Below are positions 8,111 through 14,998 of a DNA stretch of 15,274 bases, in pieces. The translations under genes and the position numbers were made by a program. Where the stretch lies: contig OMQW01000027.1 of the NCBI GenBank assembly GCA_900313345.1, positions 1 through 15,274 of the forward strand. The letters are read 5' to 3'. The stretch is from an uncultured Eubacteriales bacterium. Its GTDB lineage: Bacteria; Bacillota_I; Bacilli_A; RF39; UBA660. The notes beneath the pieces were generated by a model. It did no database searches and was not told the origin of the DNA. It saw nothing but the letters and a program-made list of their open reading frames with translations. Each line of letters starts with the position of its first letter. The first letter of the stretch is position 1.

Positions 8111-8130
8111 TTTATCACTCTCCATGAATT

Positions 8131-8159
8131 GTTATAGCACTTAAATTAGCACTTGTCAA
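8131..8159 (-). promoter_or_regulatory. Promoter of htpG
   Basis: Minus strand: TTGACA (8154-8159), 17-base spacer and TATAAC (8131-8136). The expected start is near 8124, immediately before the GGAG SD. The -35 lies in the 9-base spacer of the CIRCE operator, so HrcA binding would block polymerase directly. Confidence 0.82.
8135..8154. repeat. Direct repeat of the CIRCE half-site
   Basis: TAGCACTT occurs at 8135-8142 and again at 8147-8154 (the left CIRCE arm), 12 bases apart. The extra copy sits between -35 and -10 and overlaps the -10, making a third possible HrcA half-site. Confidence 0.6.
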
Positions 8160-8172
8160 GTTTAAGTGCTAA
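8146..8172. promoter_or_regulatory. CIRCE operator (HrcA binding site)
   Basis: TTAGCACTT, nine bases, AAGTGCTAA (8146-8154 and 8164-8172). This matches the CIRCE consensus TTAGCACTC-N9-GAGTGCTAA except for the last base of each arm, and those differences preserve perfect dyad symmetry. HrcA binds CIRCE to repress heat-shock genes; its presence ahead of htpG predicts heat/misfolding induction. Confidence 0.93.
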
Positions 8173-8183
8173 ATAATAAATAA

Positions 8184-8206
8184 AAAGTAGTGATAAGCAC
8201 TACTTT
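8184..8206 (-). terminator. Intrinsic terminator after the DUF6273 pseudogene
   Basis: A perfect nine-base inverted repeat (AAAGTAGTG, 8184-8192, with CACTACTTT, 8198-8206) has a 5-base loop and on the minus strand runs into TTTTTATTTATT. It lies two bases past the stop at 8209, the only terminator here that does not overlap a stop codon. Confidence 0.8.
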
Positions 8207-8208
8207 AT

Positions 8209-9518
8209 TTAACCTATACGGATACGGAATGCTGGCAATACACCAAAATTCATATTAGCATTAACATCAGTCCAAGGCCTACCATCAAGTATTCCTATAT
8301 AATAACAATTTAAATTATTACTAGAAGTTCTTAGCCACCATGTGTGATACGGCAATTTAACTATAGCAGATAAAGAAGGCAAGTCAGTAATTACATTATT
8401 CAAAAAGTAGTAATCTAATTGTCTAGTTAAATTATATATAGTATCGTTATTACTTATAATTTTAGATTCTCCATTTTTTAGAACTTCATGTGCTCCAAAT
8501 AAATATATTTTATCTTCAGAAATAAAGTTACTTTTGCCTTCATTAGGTCCATGTCCTGAAACAGTGTATGTATCAATTATTCCATTTTTTAAATCTGATG
8601 GAAATTTAGATAAAATTTCTGTACTAAGGTATGTTCTCATATCATTTTCTGGCCAACAACCTTTGTTGTATAGAATATTATAAAAAGGACGATATGCAAT
8701 ATAATCAGCAAATTCTATTACAAAGCCGAATGCTGTTTGTGAAAATTCTTTTCTATTACATTCATCTGGTGTAGATTTGTTTGCAATTCTTAATGTATGA
8801 GTTCCTATATTTCCCATATCTATAGTCTTTGTATCTCATACATTATATGCATCAGTTTTATTTTTCTTTACTACATTAATTATTGCATTCCAATCATCTT
8901 CTATAAAAGATATAGATTCTTTTTTATTGTTAATCTTTCCTTCTTTAACATATACATTTACTTTTACTGTAAAGACCTTTATCTCATCTGTTAATTCATA
9001 ATTTTCATCTAGCCACATACGTAGTCTATATTATTTGTAGCTAGTTCATTTACTGTTCCAGTATCAATTATCATTTCACCTTTCTGTGCTCCTATTTCAT
9101 CATTTGCTGTTAGCGCTACATAATTAGTTGGTGCTAATATTTCATCATAATTTGTTCCATCGTTTGATTTTTCTAAATATAGTTTAATATCTTTATCTTC
9201 TAACGTAGATTTAGTATCGTTTTCTGCTGTTACTTCATAAGTAACAGGAATACTTTTTGTTTCAATATTTATTGTAAAATCAAAAGTTTGATTAGTGTTA
9301 GTTAACTTTTTACCTGTTATATCACTAGTTGGTATAGCATTTGTTATTTCTATCTTGTTTTCTTTTTCAGTAAAAGACATAGTAATTGTACCTGTTGTAA
9401 TGATATTTTATATTGTTCCTATTTTACTAAATATAAATAATGCAAATGTTAAAGAAGCTAATAAAATTATTATTGGTACTATTAATAGACCTAATAAAAG
9501 TATTTTCTTATCTTTCAT
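8209..9518 (-). pseudogene. Decayed TasA/camelysin-like surface protein with DUF6273 C-terminus
   Basis: One ancestral gene is now in pieces. From ATG 9516-9518 the frame gives a signal/membrane segment (MKDKKILLLGLLIVPIILL, then LASLTFALFIF) and stops at TAA 9408-9410 (codon 37). The same frame resumes with ITTGTITMSFTEKENKI and a beta-rich domain resembling SipW-dependent TasA/camelysin-type proteins, up to TNNIDYV near 9020. A one-base loss near 9029-9032 moves the continuation YRLRMWLDENYEL to another frame, which runs to a TGA at 8836-8838. Past that TGA, still in frame, is a DUF6273 domain (MRTYLSTEIL, DKIYLF, WWLRTSS, GVLPAFRIRIG) ending at TAA 8209-8211. Three lesions in 1.3 kb indicate real decay. 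No fragment has its own good SD. The intact family is probably exported and displayed on the cell surface; the family link is from recognised motifs, not a search. Confidence 0.85.
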
Positions 9519-9579
9519 AATAAATTCCTATTTCTTATTTTAATTAAATCATACTTTCCTATTTTTTTAAGTAATTAAA

Positions 9580-9606
9580 AAAAGTAAATTATTTACATTT
9601 ACTTTT
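9580..9606 (-). terminator. Intrinsic terminator of the Mbeg1-like hydrolase gene
   Basis: A perfect ten-base inverted repeat (AAAAGTAAAT, 9580-9589, with ATTTACTTTT, 9597-9606) has a 7-base loop. The minus-strand transcript continues into a T run. The 5' arm contains the TAA stop (9599-9601). Confidence 0.72.
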
Positions 9607-10654
9607 GTCTAGAATACTCAAATACTACTTTTAAGAAATCTCTTAGCATCTTCTTTGTTTCTTTAGGTAATTTACTTTCTATTATTATTTTAAGTATTAG
9701 TGTTTTCTTTTTAAATATTTCTTCTATATCTTTAATCCCTGTTTTATCAAATATTTCAAAGATGGAGTTTACAAATAATAATCTTGTTTCATCATCATAT
9801 TTATTTACCCAATCTAACATTGATTTATCAAAGAGTTTACTAAAATTGCTTAATTCGCTCTTTTTAAATTCTTTATCTTCTACTTGCCATGATAATAAAT
9901 CATGAGCATATATTCCTTTTTTATTACTTTCTATTACTTTGTATTTATTAGTATGTCTTAAAAGTAATCCAAATAAAGAATAATTAGGTATTATACTATG
10001 AAGCTTTAATAATATTTCTTTATATTCTCTACTATTAAATTCATTTTTTCTTAATCCTGGTCCATCATTTGAATAAACTGCTATTATTTTTTTCTTTACA
10101 AAGTGATTAGCTTCCATTCCTGCAACTAGGGCTAGATTTCCTCCTTTAGAGTGACCTCCTAATATTAGTTTTCTATTTGAAAAAATAAATCTATTTACAT
10201 AATTTATACTTGATTTATGACTTGGTACTGGATAAAAACATGCTAGATAGAAATCTTCTTTCCATCCTGATATTAAGTTATCTGTTCCTTCAAATGATAA
10301 ATATGTTAATTTATCATCTATATCGATAGATACAGCACAGAATTGTTCGTTATCATTACCTATATATTTATAATTATATAATTTTAAATCTCTATATCTT
10401 TTTTTAGTACTTATTTTTTTAAATATTCTTAAAGCACTTTTATGAGCGGTTATTTTATTCTTTTCTTCATATAATTTTCTTAAATATAAATACTTAGCAT
10501 CTTTTATAGTTATTTTTCCATGCATACTTTTTGATACTATTCCATCAAAATCTAAATAAGAAACACTTGCAAATATAACGTTATCTATTTCATTAAATTT
10601 TTCTTCTTCAAAATTCTTATCACCGTATTTATCTATGTATTCTAATATCGTCAT
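9599..10654 (-). CDS. Mbeg1-like (DUF2974) alpha/beta hydrolase
   Basis: 351 residues, apparently cytosolic. The lipase-type elbow GGHSKGGNLALVAG places the nucleophile at Ser169. The preceding strand motif is LSFEGTDNLISGWKEDF (119-135), typical of Mbeg1-like/DUF2974 proteins; SNDGPGLR (Asp198) follows, and HDLLSW (His251) is a plausible catalytic histidine. The C-terminal 90 residues are helical and charged. The family is widespread in Firmicutes, with predicted esterase/lipase activity but no firmly established substrate. The ATG follows AAGGACTGATAAA. It is transcribed divergently from the 70-residue plus-strand gene, from an extended -10 promoter in their shared 80-base region, and has its own terminator. 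It looks intact and monocistronic. Confidence 0.88.
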   Translation of the reverse strand: MTILEYIDKYGDKNFEEEKFNEIDNVIFASVSYLDFDGIVSKSMHGKITIKDAKYLYLRKLYEEKNKITAHKSALRIFKKISTKKRYRDLKLYNYKYIGNDNEQFCAVSIDIDDKLTYLSFEGTDNLISGWKEDFYLACFYPVPSHKSSINYVNRFIFSNRKLILGGHSKGGNLALVAGMEANHFVKKKIIAVYSNDGPGLRKNEFNSREYKEILLKLHSIIPNYSLFGLLLRHTNKYKVIESNKKGIYAHDLLSWQVEDKEFKKSELSNFSKLFDKSMLDWVNKYDDETRLLFVNSIFEIFDKTGIKDIEEIFKKKTLILKIIIESKLPKETKKMLRDFLKVVFEYSRQK

Positions 10655-10674
10655 TTTATCAGTCCTTCATTAGT

Positions 10675-10683
10675 ATTATAACA
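10675..10683 (-). promoter_or_regulatory. Extended -10 promoter of the hydrolase gene
   Basis: Minus-strand TGT-TATAAT (TATAAT at 10675-10680, TG at 10682-10683) is a textbook extended -10. No good -35 is present at 16-18 bases, which extended -10 promoters can tolerate. The predicted start (near 10668) is just before the AAGGA SD, so the leader is very short. Confidence 0.55.
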
Positions 10684-10687
10684 CATT

Positions 10688-10716
10688 TTTACTTATTTCT
10701 TTAAAAATGTTATAAT
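10688..10716 (+). promoter_or_regulatory. Extended -10 promoter of the plus-strand small gene
   Basis: TTTACT (10688-10693), a 17-base spacer and TATAAT (10711-10716), with TG at 10708-10709 forming an extended -10. The predicted start near 10723 overlaps the AGGGAG SD, so the leader would be only about 12 bases. Confidence 0.55.
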
Positions 10717-10734
10717 ATATAGGGAGTAGTCTTT

Positions 10735-10947
10735 ATGAAAGATATATTAGATAAAGATGTGAGTTTTTTAGATCTAGATAATTCTATTCTTGATAAACTT
10801 TATAAGTCTAATATTAAAACTGTTAAAGATCTTTGGAATAAGAGTAGCAAAGATCTTAAGACTTTAAAGTTTACTTCAAAAGAAATTAAAAATATATCAA
10901 TAAAGATGGAACTTAATGCTATTGATCTAAATAACAAAAAATATTAG
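10735..10947 (+). CDS. Small stand-alone protein resembling RNA polymerase alpha C-terminal domain
   Basis: 70 residues, the only plus-strand gene. SFLDLDNSILDKLYKSNIKT and the following KDLWNKSSKDLKTLKFTSKE can be aligned by eye with the alpha-CTD fold (helix, LxxxGIxTVxDL, dLxxLxxlGxkSlxEI, terminal helix), a helix-hairpin-helix-like DNA/protein-binding domain normally fused to the alpha N-terminal domain. By this alignment the DNA-contacting arginine (Arg265 in E. coli alpha) is a serine, so minor-groove binding may be changed or lost. ATG 10735-10737 follows AGGGAG with 8-base spacing. Its TAG stop overlaps the stop of the convergent M23 gene (10944-10947). It may be a transcription modulator or another HhH-type small protein; the gene call is firm, the function inferred. 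Confidence 0.72.
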   Translation: MKDILDKDVSFLDLDNSILDKLYKSNIKTVKDLWNKSSKDLKTLKFTSKEIKNISIKMELNAIDLNNKKY

Positions 10948-11732
10948 TAAAGTGGATATGTTGTTATTTTGGCTACAGTATTTGCAACATATATTTTAAC
11001 TGTGCCATAATCCCTTGTTTTGATTATGCATGTTGTATCATTATCAAGATAACCTTCTATTTTATACGATAAGCCTTTAAATTTACGCGGTTTTAGAATG
11101 CCAGATGCATTCTTTTTTATTGGGATTACTTCTAGTTTATAGAATCTCCAAGATGTTATATTTTCTGGTAAATTAACATATTTTGTTATTGGTTTATAAT
11201 CTTTTAAATATTTAAAGTTACCTGACATATTAATTATATTTGTATTATCCATAAACATTAATTTATCCATGTATTCTTCATTTTTAAACATATAATTATT
11301 ATATCTATTCTTTTTCCAAGATGTATCTTTACCTATTGATAATTCAATATGTGTATGAATGCCTGTTGCATGCCCTTTCATACCCATATGTCCTAGCATT
11401 TCTCCTTGTTTTATTATTTGTCCTTTAAAGACATTTAAATTATCATCATGTGCTGTCATGAATGTTATATAATTAATACTTCCTGTTGCAAATAATACTT
11501 TATTTACACTCTGCCACATTACTTGACCACTATCTTTATATACTTTAAGACATTTTACTGTTACTGGTGCATAATATTCATATCTTACACCACTATTTAT
11601 ACCTCTTATATCATATGCTATTATTCCTTTATGAGAATATGTATCATTTGGTCCTTCTGTTAAATATATATCAGTAAATGGACAAAGAAGTGCTTCTTTT
11701 CCATCAATTATCTTTTTATCACCTTTTAACAT
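10944..11732 (-). CDS. M23-type (LytM) peptidase with C-terminal SH3-like region
   Basis: 262 residues. M23 zinc metallopeptidases cut peptidoglycan cross-bridges or stem peptides. Metal and catalytic residues are recognisable: SHKGIIAYD (His34, Asp41, with the wider HxxxxxxD spacing seen in phage-type M23 enzymes), TAHDD (His95) and GIHTHIEL (His126, His128). Residues about 190-262 (ITSWRFYKLEVIPIKK onward) are beta-rich and look like a bacterial SH3-type wall-binding domain. There is no signal peptide or transmembrane segment, unlike most chromosomal M23 proteins but like phage endolysins and tail lysins. The ATG has an excellent SD (AGGAGGTAAT). It follows the terminator of the TtcA-like gene, so it should have its own promoter; none is clear at 11740-11780. 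Its stop overlaps that of the convergent alpha-CTD-like gene, and no terminator was found. Confidence 0.83.
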   Translation of the reverse strand: MLKGDKKIIDGKEALLCPFTDIYLTEGPNDTYSHKGIIAYDIRGINSGVRYEYYAPVTVKCLKVYKDSGQVMWQSVNKVLFATGSINYITFMTAHDDNLNVFKGQIIKQGEMLGHMGMKGHATGIHTHIELSIGKDTSWKKNRYNNYMFKNEEYMDKLMFMDNTNIINMSGNFKYLKDYKPITKYVNLPENITSWRFYKLEVIPIKKNASGILKPRKFKGLSYKIEGYLDNDTTCIIKTRDYGTVKIYVANTVAKITTYPLY

Positions 11733-11786
11733 ATTACCTCCTACTATATAATATGTTTTATTTTTATAAATACTTAGGCATTAAAA

Positions 11787-11807
11787 AAGACTATTTTTCA
11801 TAGTCTT
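11787..11807 (-). terminator. Intrinsic terminator after the TtcA-like gene
   Basis: Minus-strand AAGACTAT, 5-base loop, ATAGTCTT, then TTTTAATG. The eight-base stem is perfect. The TAG stop (11791-11793) lies in the 3' arm, so the final codons encode the 5' arm. Confidence 0.75.
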
Positions 11808-12615
11808 CTAAAAAGCTTTTATATTTTCCATCTTTCTTTGTACCTAGTACACAATTTAAATTTACATTATCAAATGCTTTAAAAATATTATAATCAGCGT
11901 TTTTATTTTTCTTTTTTAATTCTTTTATTAATTCTTTTACTTCTTTTCTTTTGCTTGTTCCATCATTAATAATAGAACATCCTTCAGTAAAACGACAGGC
12001 ACAGTTTATAAATGTTAATTCGTTTGAGTTTCTCCATGAAATAATCGAATCTTCTCTTACTAAATAAAGTGGTCTTATTAAATCTATTCCTTCATAGTTT
12101 TCACTATGCAGACATGGCATCATTGTTCTTATTTCTGATGCATAAAGCATTGATAACATATTTGTTTCTATTACATCATCAAAGTGATGTCCTAGTGCTA
12201 TCTTATTACATCCCAATTCTTGGGCTTTTTTATAAAGACAGCCTCTTCTCATCTTAGCACATAAATAGCATGGACTTTTAGGAATCTTTTCTACTATATC
12301 AAAGATATCAGAATTAAACATTTCTAGATTAATATTTAATAATTTGGCATTATCTAGAATCATTCCTTTGTTATATTCATTATAACCAGGGTCCATACAT
12401 ACATATCTTGCTTCAAATTTAACTTTTCCGTGTTTTTGTAACTCTTCTATACACTTCGCTAATAAGAATGAATCTTTACCGCCACTAATGCAAACCATTA
12501 CTTTATCGCCTTCACTTATTAAGTTATACTCTATAACAGCTTTTACAAATTTAGACCATATATCTTTACGATATTTCTTTATAATAGATCTTTCTATTGC
12601 TTCATATTTTTTCAT
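11791..12615 (-). CDS. TtcA-family tRNA thiolation PP-loop ATPase
   Basis: 274 residues. The PP-loop SGGKDS (44-49) binds ATP to adenylate the target base. The CYLCAKMRRG motif (Cys116, Cys119) and later CACRFTEGC (Cys205, Cys207, Cys213) provide the CxxC plus distal cysteine arrangement that holds an iron-sulfur cluster in TtcA, the enzyme making 2-thiocytidine at tRNA position 32. LGHHFDDVIETNML (141-154) is also characteristic. The ATG begins immediately after the TAA of the cysteine desulfurase gene, with no intervening base. This predicts translational coupling and suggests that the desulfurase is its dedicated sulfur donor. Gram-positive TtcA relatives are poorly characterised, so the exact nucleoside is uncertain. 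A terminator follows, ending the operon. Confidence 0.86.
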   Translation of the reverse strand: MKKYEAIERSIIKKYRKDIWSKFVKAVIEYNLISEGDKVMVCISGGKDSFLLAKCIEELQKHGKVKFEARYVCMDPGYNEYNKGMILDNAKLLNINLEMFNSDIFDIVEKIPKSPCYLCAKMRRGCLYKKAQELGCNKIALGHHFDDVIETNMLSMLYASEIRTMMPCLHSENYEGIDLIRPLYLVREDSIISWRNSNELTFINCACRFTEGCSIINDGTSKRKEVKELIKELKKKNKNADYNIFKAFDNVNLNCVLGTKKDGKYKSFLEDYEK

Positions 12616-13737
12616 TTAATCAACTCTTTCTAAGAAACATTTTAATTCTTTTAAGAATATATCTATTTCTTCTTCTTTAACATTTCTTGATAAACTCACT
12701 CTTACTGATTCATTTGCTATATTTTTATTATTTGTTAATGCTAGAACTAATTTAGATGGCGAATATACAGGACAACATGATGTTTTGCTTGATACATATA
12801 TTTCTTTTTCTGATAAATAATCTACTAGTGTATTACTTAAGACATTTTTTATTCCAAAATTAATTATATATGGACTACTTTCTCTTCTTGTATTAATTAC
12901 TATATTAGGATATTTTTCTAAGAATTCTTTTATCTTATTATTTAATTTTTTTACATATTCATAATTATCTTTTTGATTATTAATTGCTAATTCTAAAGCT
13001 TTAGTATTTGCTATTATACTTGGACAATTTGGAGTTCCTGCACGATATACTGTTGTACTTCTTCCACCACTAATAATAGAGTTTAAAAAGACGTTTTTCT
13101 TTTTAATTAGCATACCTAAATCACCAATACCTCCAAATTTATGTGGAGCTATTGTTATTAAATCAATACCATTAAAATTAAATTGTTCTTTTCCAATAAT
13201 ACTACTAGCATCTGTATGGAAGTGAATATTTTCATAGTTATTTAATACTTCTTTTATACTATCAATATCTTGTTTTAATGATAATTCTGAGTCTAATGAA
13301 GTTATACTTACTAGTATTACATCATTATTTAACATTTTCTTTAATTCTTCTATATTTATAAGTCCTTTTTTTGTCACATGACAAACTAAAACATTAAATC
13401 CTTCTTTAGTTAAAGCTTCACAACTTGCTGTAATACTAGTATGTTCTAAGCTTGATATTATTATTGTTTTTCCAAAGTTTTTATATCTATTTGCAAGACC
13501 TTTAATTGCTAAGTTATTAGATTCAGTTGCACCTGATGTATAGACTATTTCATATGTATCATCAAGTCCAAGTATATTTAAAATTTTACTAGTGCTTTCT
13601 TCTATTTTAGTATTTAATTTTTTACCTAAATAATGTACTGAATTAGGGTTAGCAAAATCTTCTTTTAAACTTTTTGTATATACTTCTAATACACTACTAT
13701 TAACTTTTTCACCTGATGCATAATCTAAATATATCAT
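12616..13737 (-). CDS. Cysteine desulfurase (NifS/IscS-like, PLP-dependent)
   Basis: 373 residues, normal length for the NifS/IscS family. It converts cysteine to alanine and carries the sulfur as an enzyme persulfide. Visible features: YLDYASGEKV start, TSGATESNNLAIKG (68-80), EHTS with His99, HTDASSI (174-180), PLP-binding Lys200 in APHKFGGIGDLG, and YRAGTPNCPS. The mobile loop SSKTSCCPVYSPS carries Cys321-Cys322, one of which should be the persulfide cysteine. The usual VNNEIGTIQ segment reads SLDSELSLKQ (147-156), so conserved asparagines there are replaced, which is atypical. The ATG follows GTGGAG. It lies 39 bases after truB with no convincing terminator between, so it may share its transcript. 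The TtcA-like gene follows with no gap. Confidence 0.92.
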   Translation of the reverse strand: MIYLDYASGEKVNSSVLEVYTKSLKEDFANPNSVHYLGKKLNTKIEESTSKILNILGLDDTYEIVYTSGATESNNLAIKGLANRYKNFGKTIIISSLEHTSITASCEALTKEGFNVLVCHVTKKGLINIEELKKMLNNDVILVSITSLDSELSLKQDIDSIKEVLNNYENIHFHTDASSIIGKEQFNFNGIDLITIAPHKFGGIGDLGMLIKKKNVFLNSIISGGRSTTVYRAGTPNCPSIIANTKALELAINNQKDNYEYVKKLNNKIKEFLEKYPNIVINTRRESSPYIINFGIKNVLSNTLVDYLSEKEIYVSSKTSCCPVYSPSKLVLALTNNKNIANESVRVSLSRNVKEEEIDIFLKELKCFLERVD

Positions 13738-13776
13738 CTATATCAACTCCACTTGCGTATATATTTTAACATCTTT

Positions 13777-14955
13777 TTAGATTTTTAAAAAGAGTTTATT
13801 TATATAACCTTCTTTATTTTCTATAATACCTATTACTTTATTATTATATCTTATTAGTTTTTTGTCTTTTAAACTATTATCCTTTATTTTAATACCATTT
13901 ACTAATTTATATAAATAATTAGAATCTATATCTATTACTTCATAATTAAAAATATCTTCTAGTTTTAATAATTTAGCATTTTCTATAGTTAAATCATCTA
14001 TACTAGTTGAATCTTTTAAATTAAATTTATCTTCTTTAACTCTTGTAAGTTTTTCCATAGTAAGAGGATAATCTATTTCTTTACTTATATCATTTATTAA
14101 GCTTCTTATATATGTTCCTTTAGATACTAATACACTAAATTTAAATGTTTCATTATCTTCTTCTAATAGTTTTATATCTTTAATAGTTATTTCTTTTTTT
14201 GGTAAAGTAACTTTTTGATTATTTCTTGCATAATCATATAGTTTCTTACCATTTACTTTTACTGCAGAATATATTGGTACTTCTTGCATATATTTTTTTT
14301 TAAAATTATTTAGAACTTCTTCTAAATTATCTATTATCTTAGGTTTTTCTTCTTTTAATACTTTGCCTGTAATATCATAAGTATCTGTACTTATTCCTTT
14401 TCTTACAGTTACAATATACTCCTTATCAGAAACTATTATTAAACTTGATAATGATGTATAATCATTTACTAAAACACATAATAGACCATCTGCTAAAGGA
14501 TCAAGTGTTCCAGTATGACCTACTTTTTTAGTATCAAATATCTTACCTACTTTATCACATATATCAAAACTTGTTAAACCACTTTCTTTATTTATTAAAA
14601 GCATTCCTGATTTATTATATAAAGCATTATATTTTTTTAAAGTTAGTTTTTTTTCAATAATTATTTTAGATGTTCTTACTCCAACGTATCTTATTTTATT
14701 ATTTTCTTTAATAAACCCATAATTAACTAAAATGCTTTCATCTAAATCTTTATTAAGTACTAAAGAAAGACCTAAGTCTACTACTTCTTTTATATATATA
14801 TCATTATTTATTTTCTTTAATTCTTGATATTTAGAATAAGTTTTCTTTTCAATATTAAATGTTTTAGAGTTTTCTATTACTTCTACTTTTTTAATATTAT
14901 TAATTAAAGATTTATTATTTAAACTATTTTCATCTATTAACATTTTATAATTCAT
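13777..14955 (-). CDS. truB: tRNA pseudouridine-55 synthase TruB with N-terminal extension
   Basis: 392 residues against about 290-310 for typical TruB. The catalytic core starts near residue 116 (SGMLLINKESGLTSFDICDK) and contains VGHTGTLDPLADGLL with nucleophile Asp152, QEVPIYSAVKVNGKKLYDYA (224-243) and GTYIRSL (280-286); it isomerises U55 in the tRNA T-loop. Residues 1-115 (MNYKMLIDEN through YNALYNKSG) are not part of usual TruB and match nothing I recognise. They are not low-complexity and end in a lysine-rich segment, so they look like a real extra domain. The start is supported by AAGGAG five bases before ATG 14953-14955. Internal Met5 would lie further from this SD than is usual. Preceded by the zinc-ribbon gene and its terminator, it may be co-transcribed with the downstream tRNA-thiolation pair. 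Confidence 0.93.
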   Translation of the reverse strand: MNYKMLIDENSLNNKSLINNIKKVEVIENSKTFNIEKKTYSKYQELKKINNDIYIKEVVDLGLSLVLNKDLDESILVNYGFIKENNKIRYVGVRTSKIIIEKKLTLKKYNALYNKSGMLLINKESGLTSFDICDKVGKIFDTKKVGHTGTLDPLADGLLCVLVNDYTSLSSLIIVSDKEYIVTVRKGISTDTYDITGKVLKEEKPKIIDNLEEVLNNFKKKYMQEVPIYSAVKVNGKKLYDYARNNQKVTLPKKEITIKDIKLLEEDNETFKFSVLVSKGTYIRSLINDISKEIDYPLTMEKLTRVKEDKFNLKDSTSIDDLTIENAKLLKLEDIFNYEVIDIDSNYLYKLVNGIKIKDNSLKDKKLIRYNNKVIGIIENKEGYINKLFLKI

Positions 14956-14974
14956 ATAGACTCCTTATATAATA

Positions 14975-14998
14975 AAAAAGATAAAAAGTTATCTTTTT
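14975..14998 (-). terminator. Intrinsic terminator of the zinc-ribbon gene
   Basis: Perfect ten-base inverted repeat (AAAAAGATAA, 14975-14984, with TTATCTTTTT, 14989-14998) and a 4-base loop; the minus-strand transcript ends in a T run. It overlaps the gene's TAA stop (14997-14999). Only about 20 bases remain before the truB start, so read-through may supply truB. Confidence 0.68.

Larger units (their letters stand above)
10675..10716. repeat. Inverted repeat spanning the divergent promoters
   Basis: ATTATAACA-CA-TTTTT (10675-10690) is the reverse complement of AAAAATGTTATAAT (10703-10716) apart from a two-base bulge. Each arm contains one of the two outward-facing extended -10 elements, so the control region is nearly symmetric. 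Confidence 0.7.

Noticed and set aside
8836..8838. TGA read as tryptophan (recoded genetic code)
   Set aside because: All intact genes use TGG for tryptophan and have no in-frame TGA; a TGA also ends the gene at 5669. The same pseudogene has a TAA and a frameshift, so decay explains it.
9019..9045. Programmed ribosomal frameshift
   Set aside because: No slippery heptamer or downstream structure is apparent, and the same gene has two other disabling lesions.
8209..9380. Three separate small genes (8209-8817, 8836-9018, 9009-9380)
   Set aside because: They join into one known-looking architecture; their apparent starts lack SD sequences and lie within conserved domain sequence, so they are pieces of one pseudogene.
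10944..11732. Prophage remnant
   Set aside because: Only the M23 gene has phage-like traits; neighbours are chromosomal metabolic and tRNA-modification genes and no integrase, attachment site or structural gene is seen.
13772..13793. Hairpin at the end of truB as a terminator
   Set aside because: An all-but-one A/T stem of eight bases with no following T tract on the minus strand; too weak to call.
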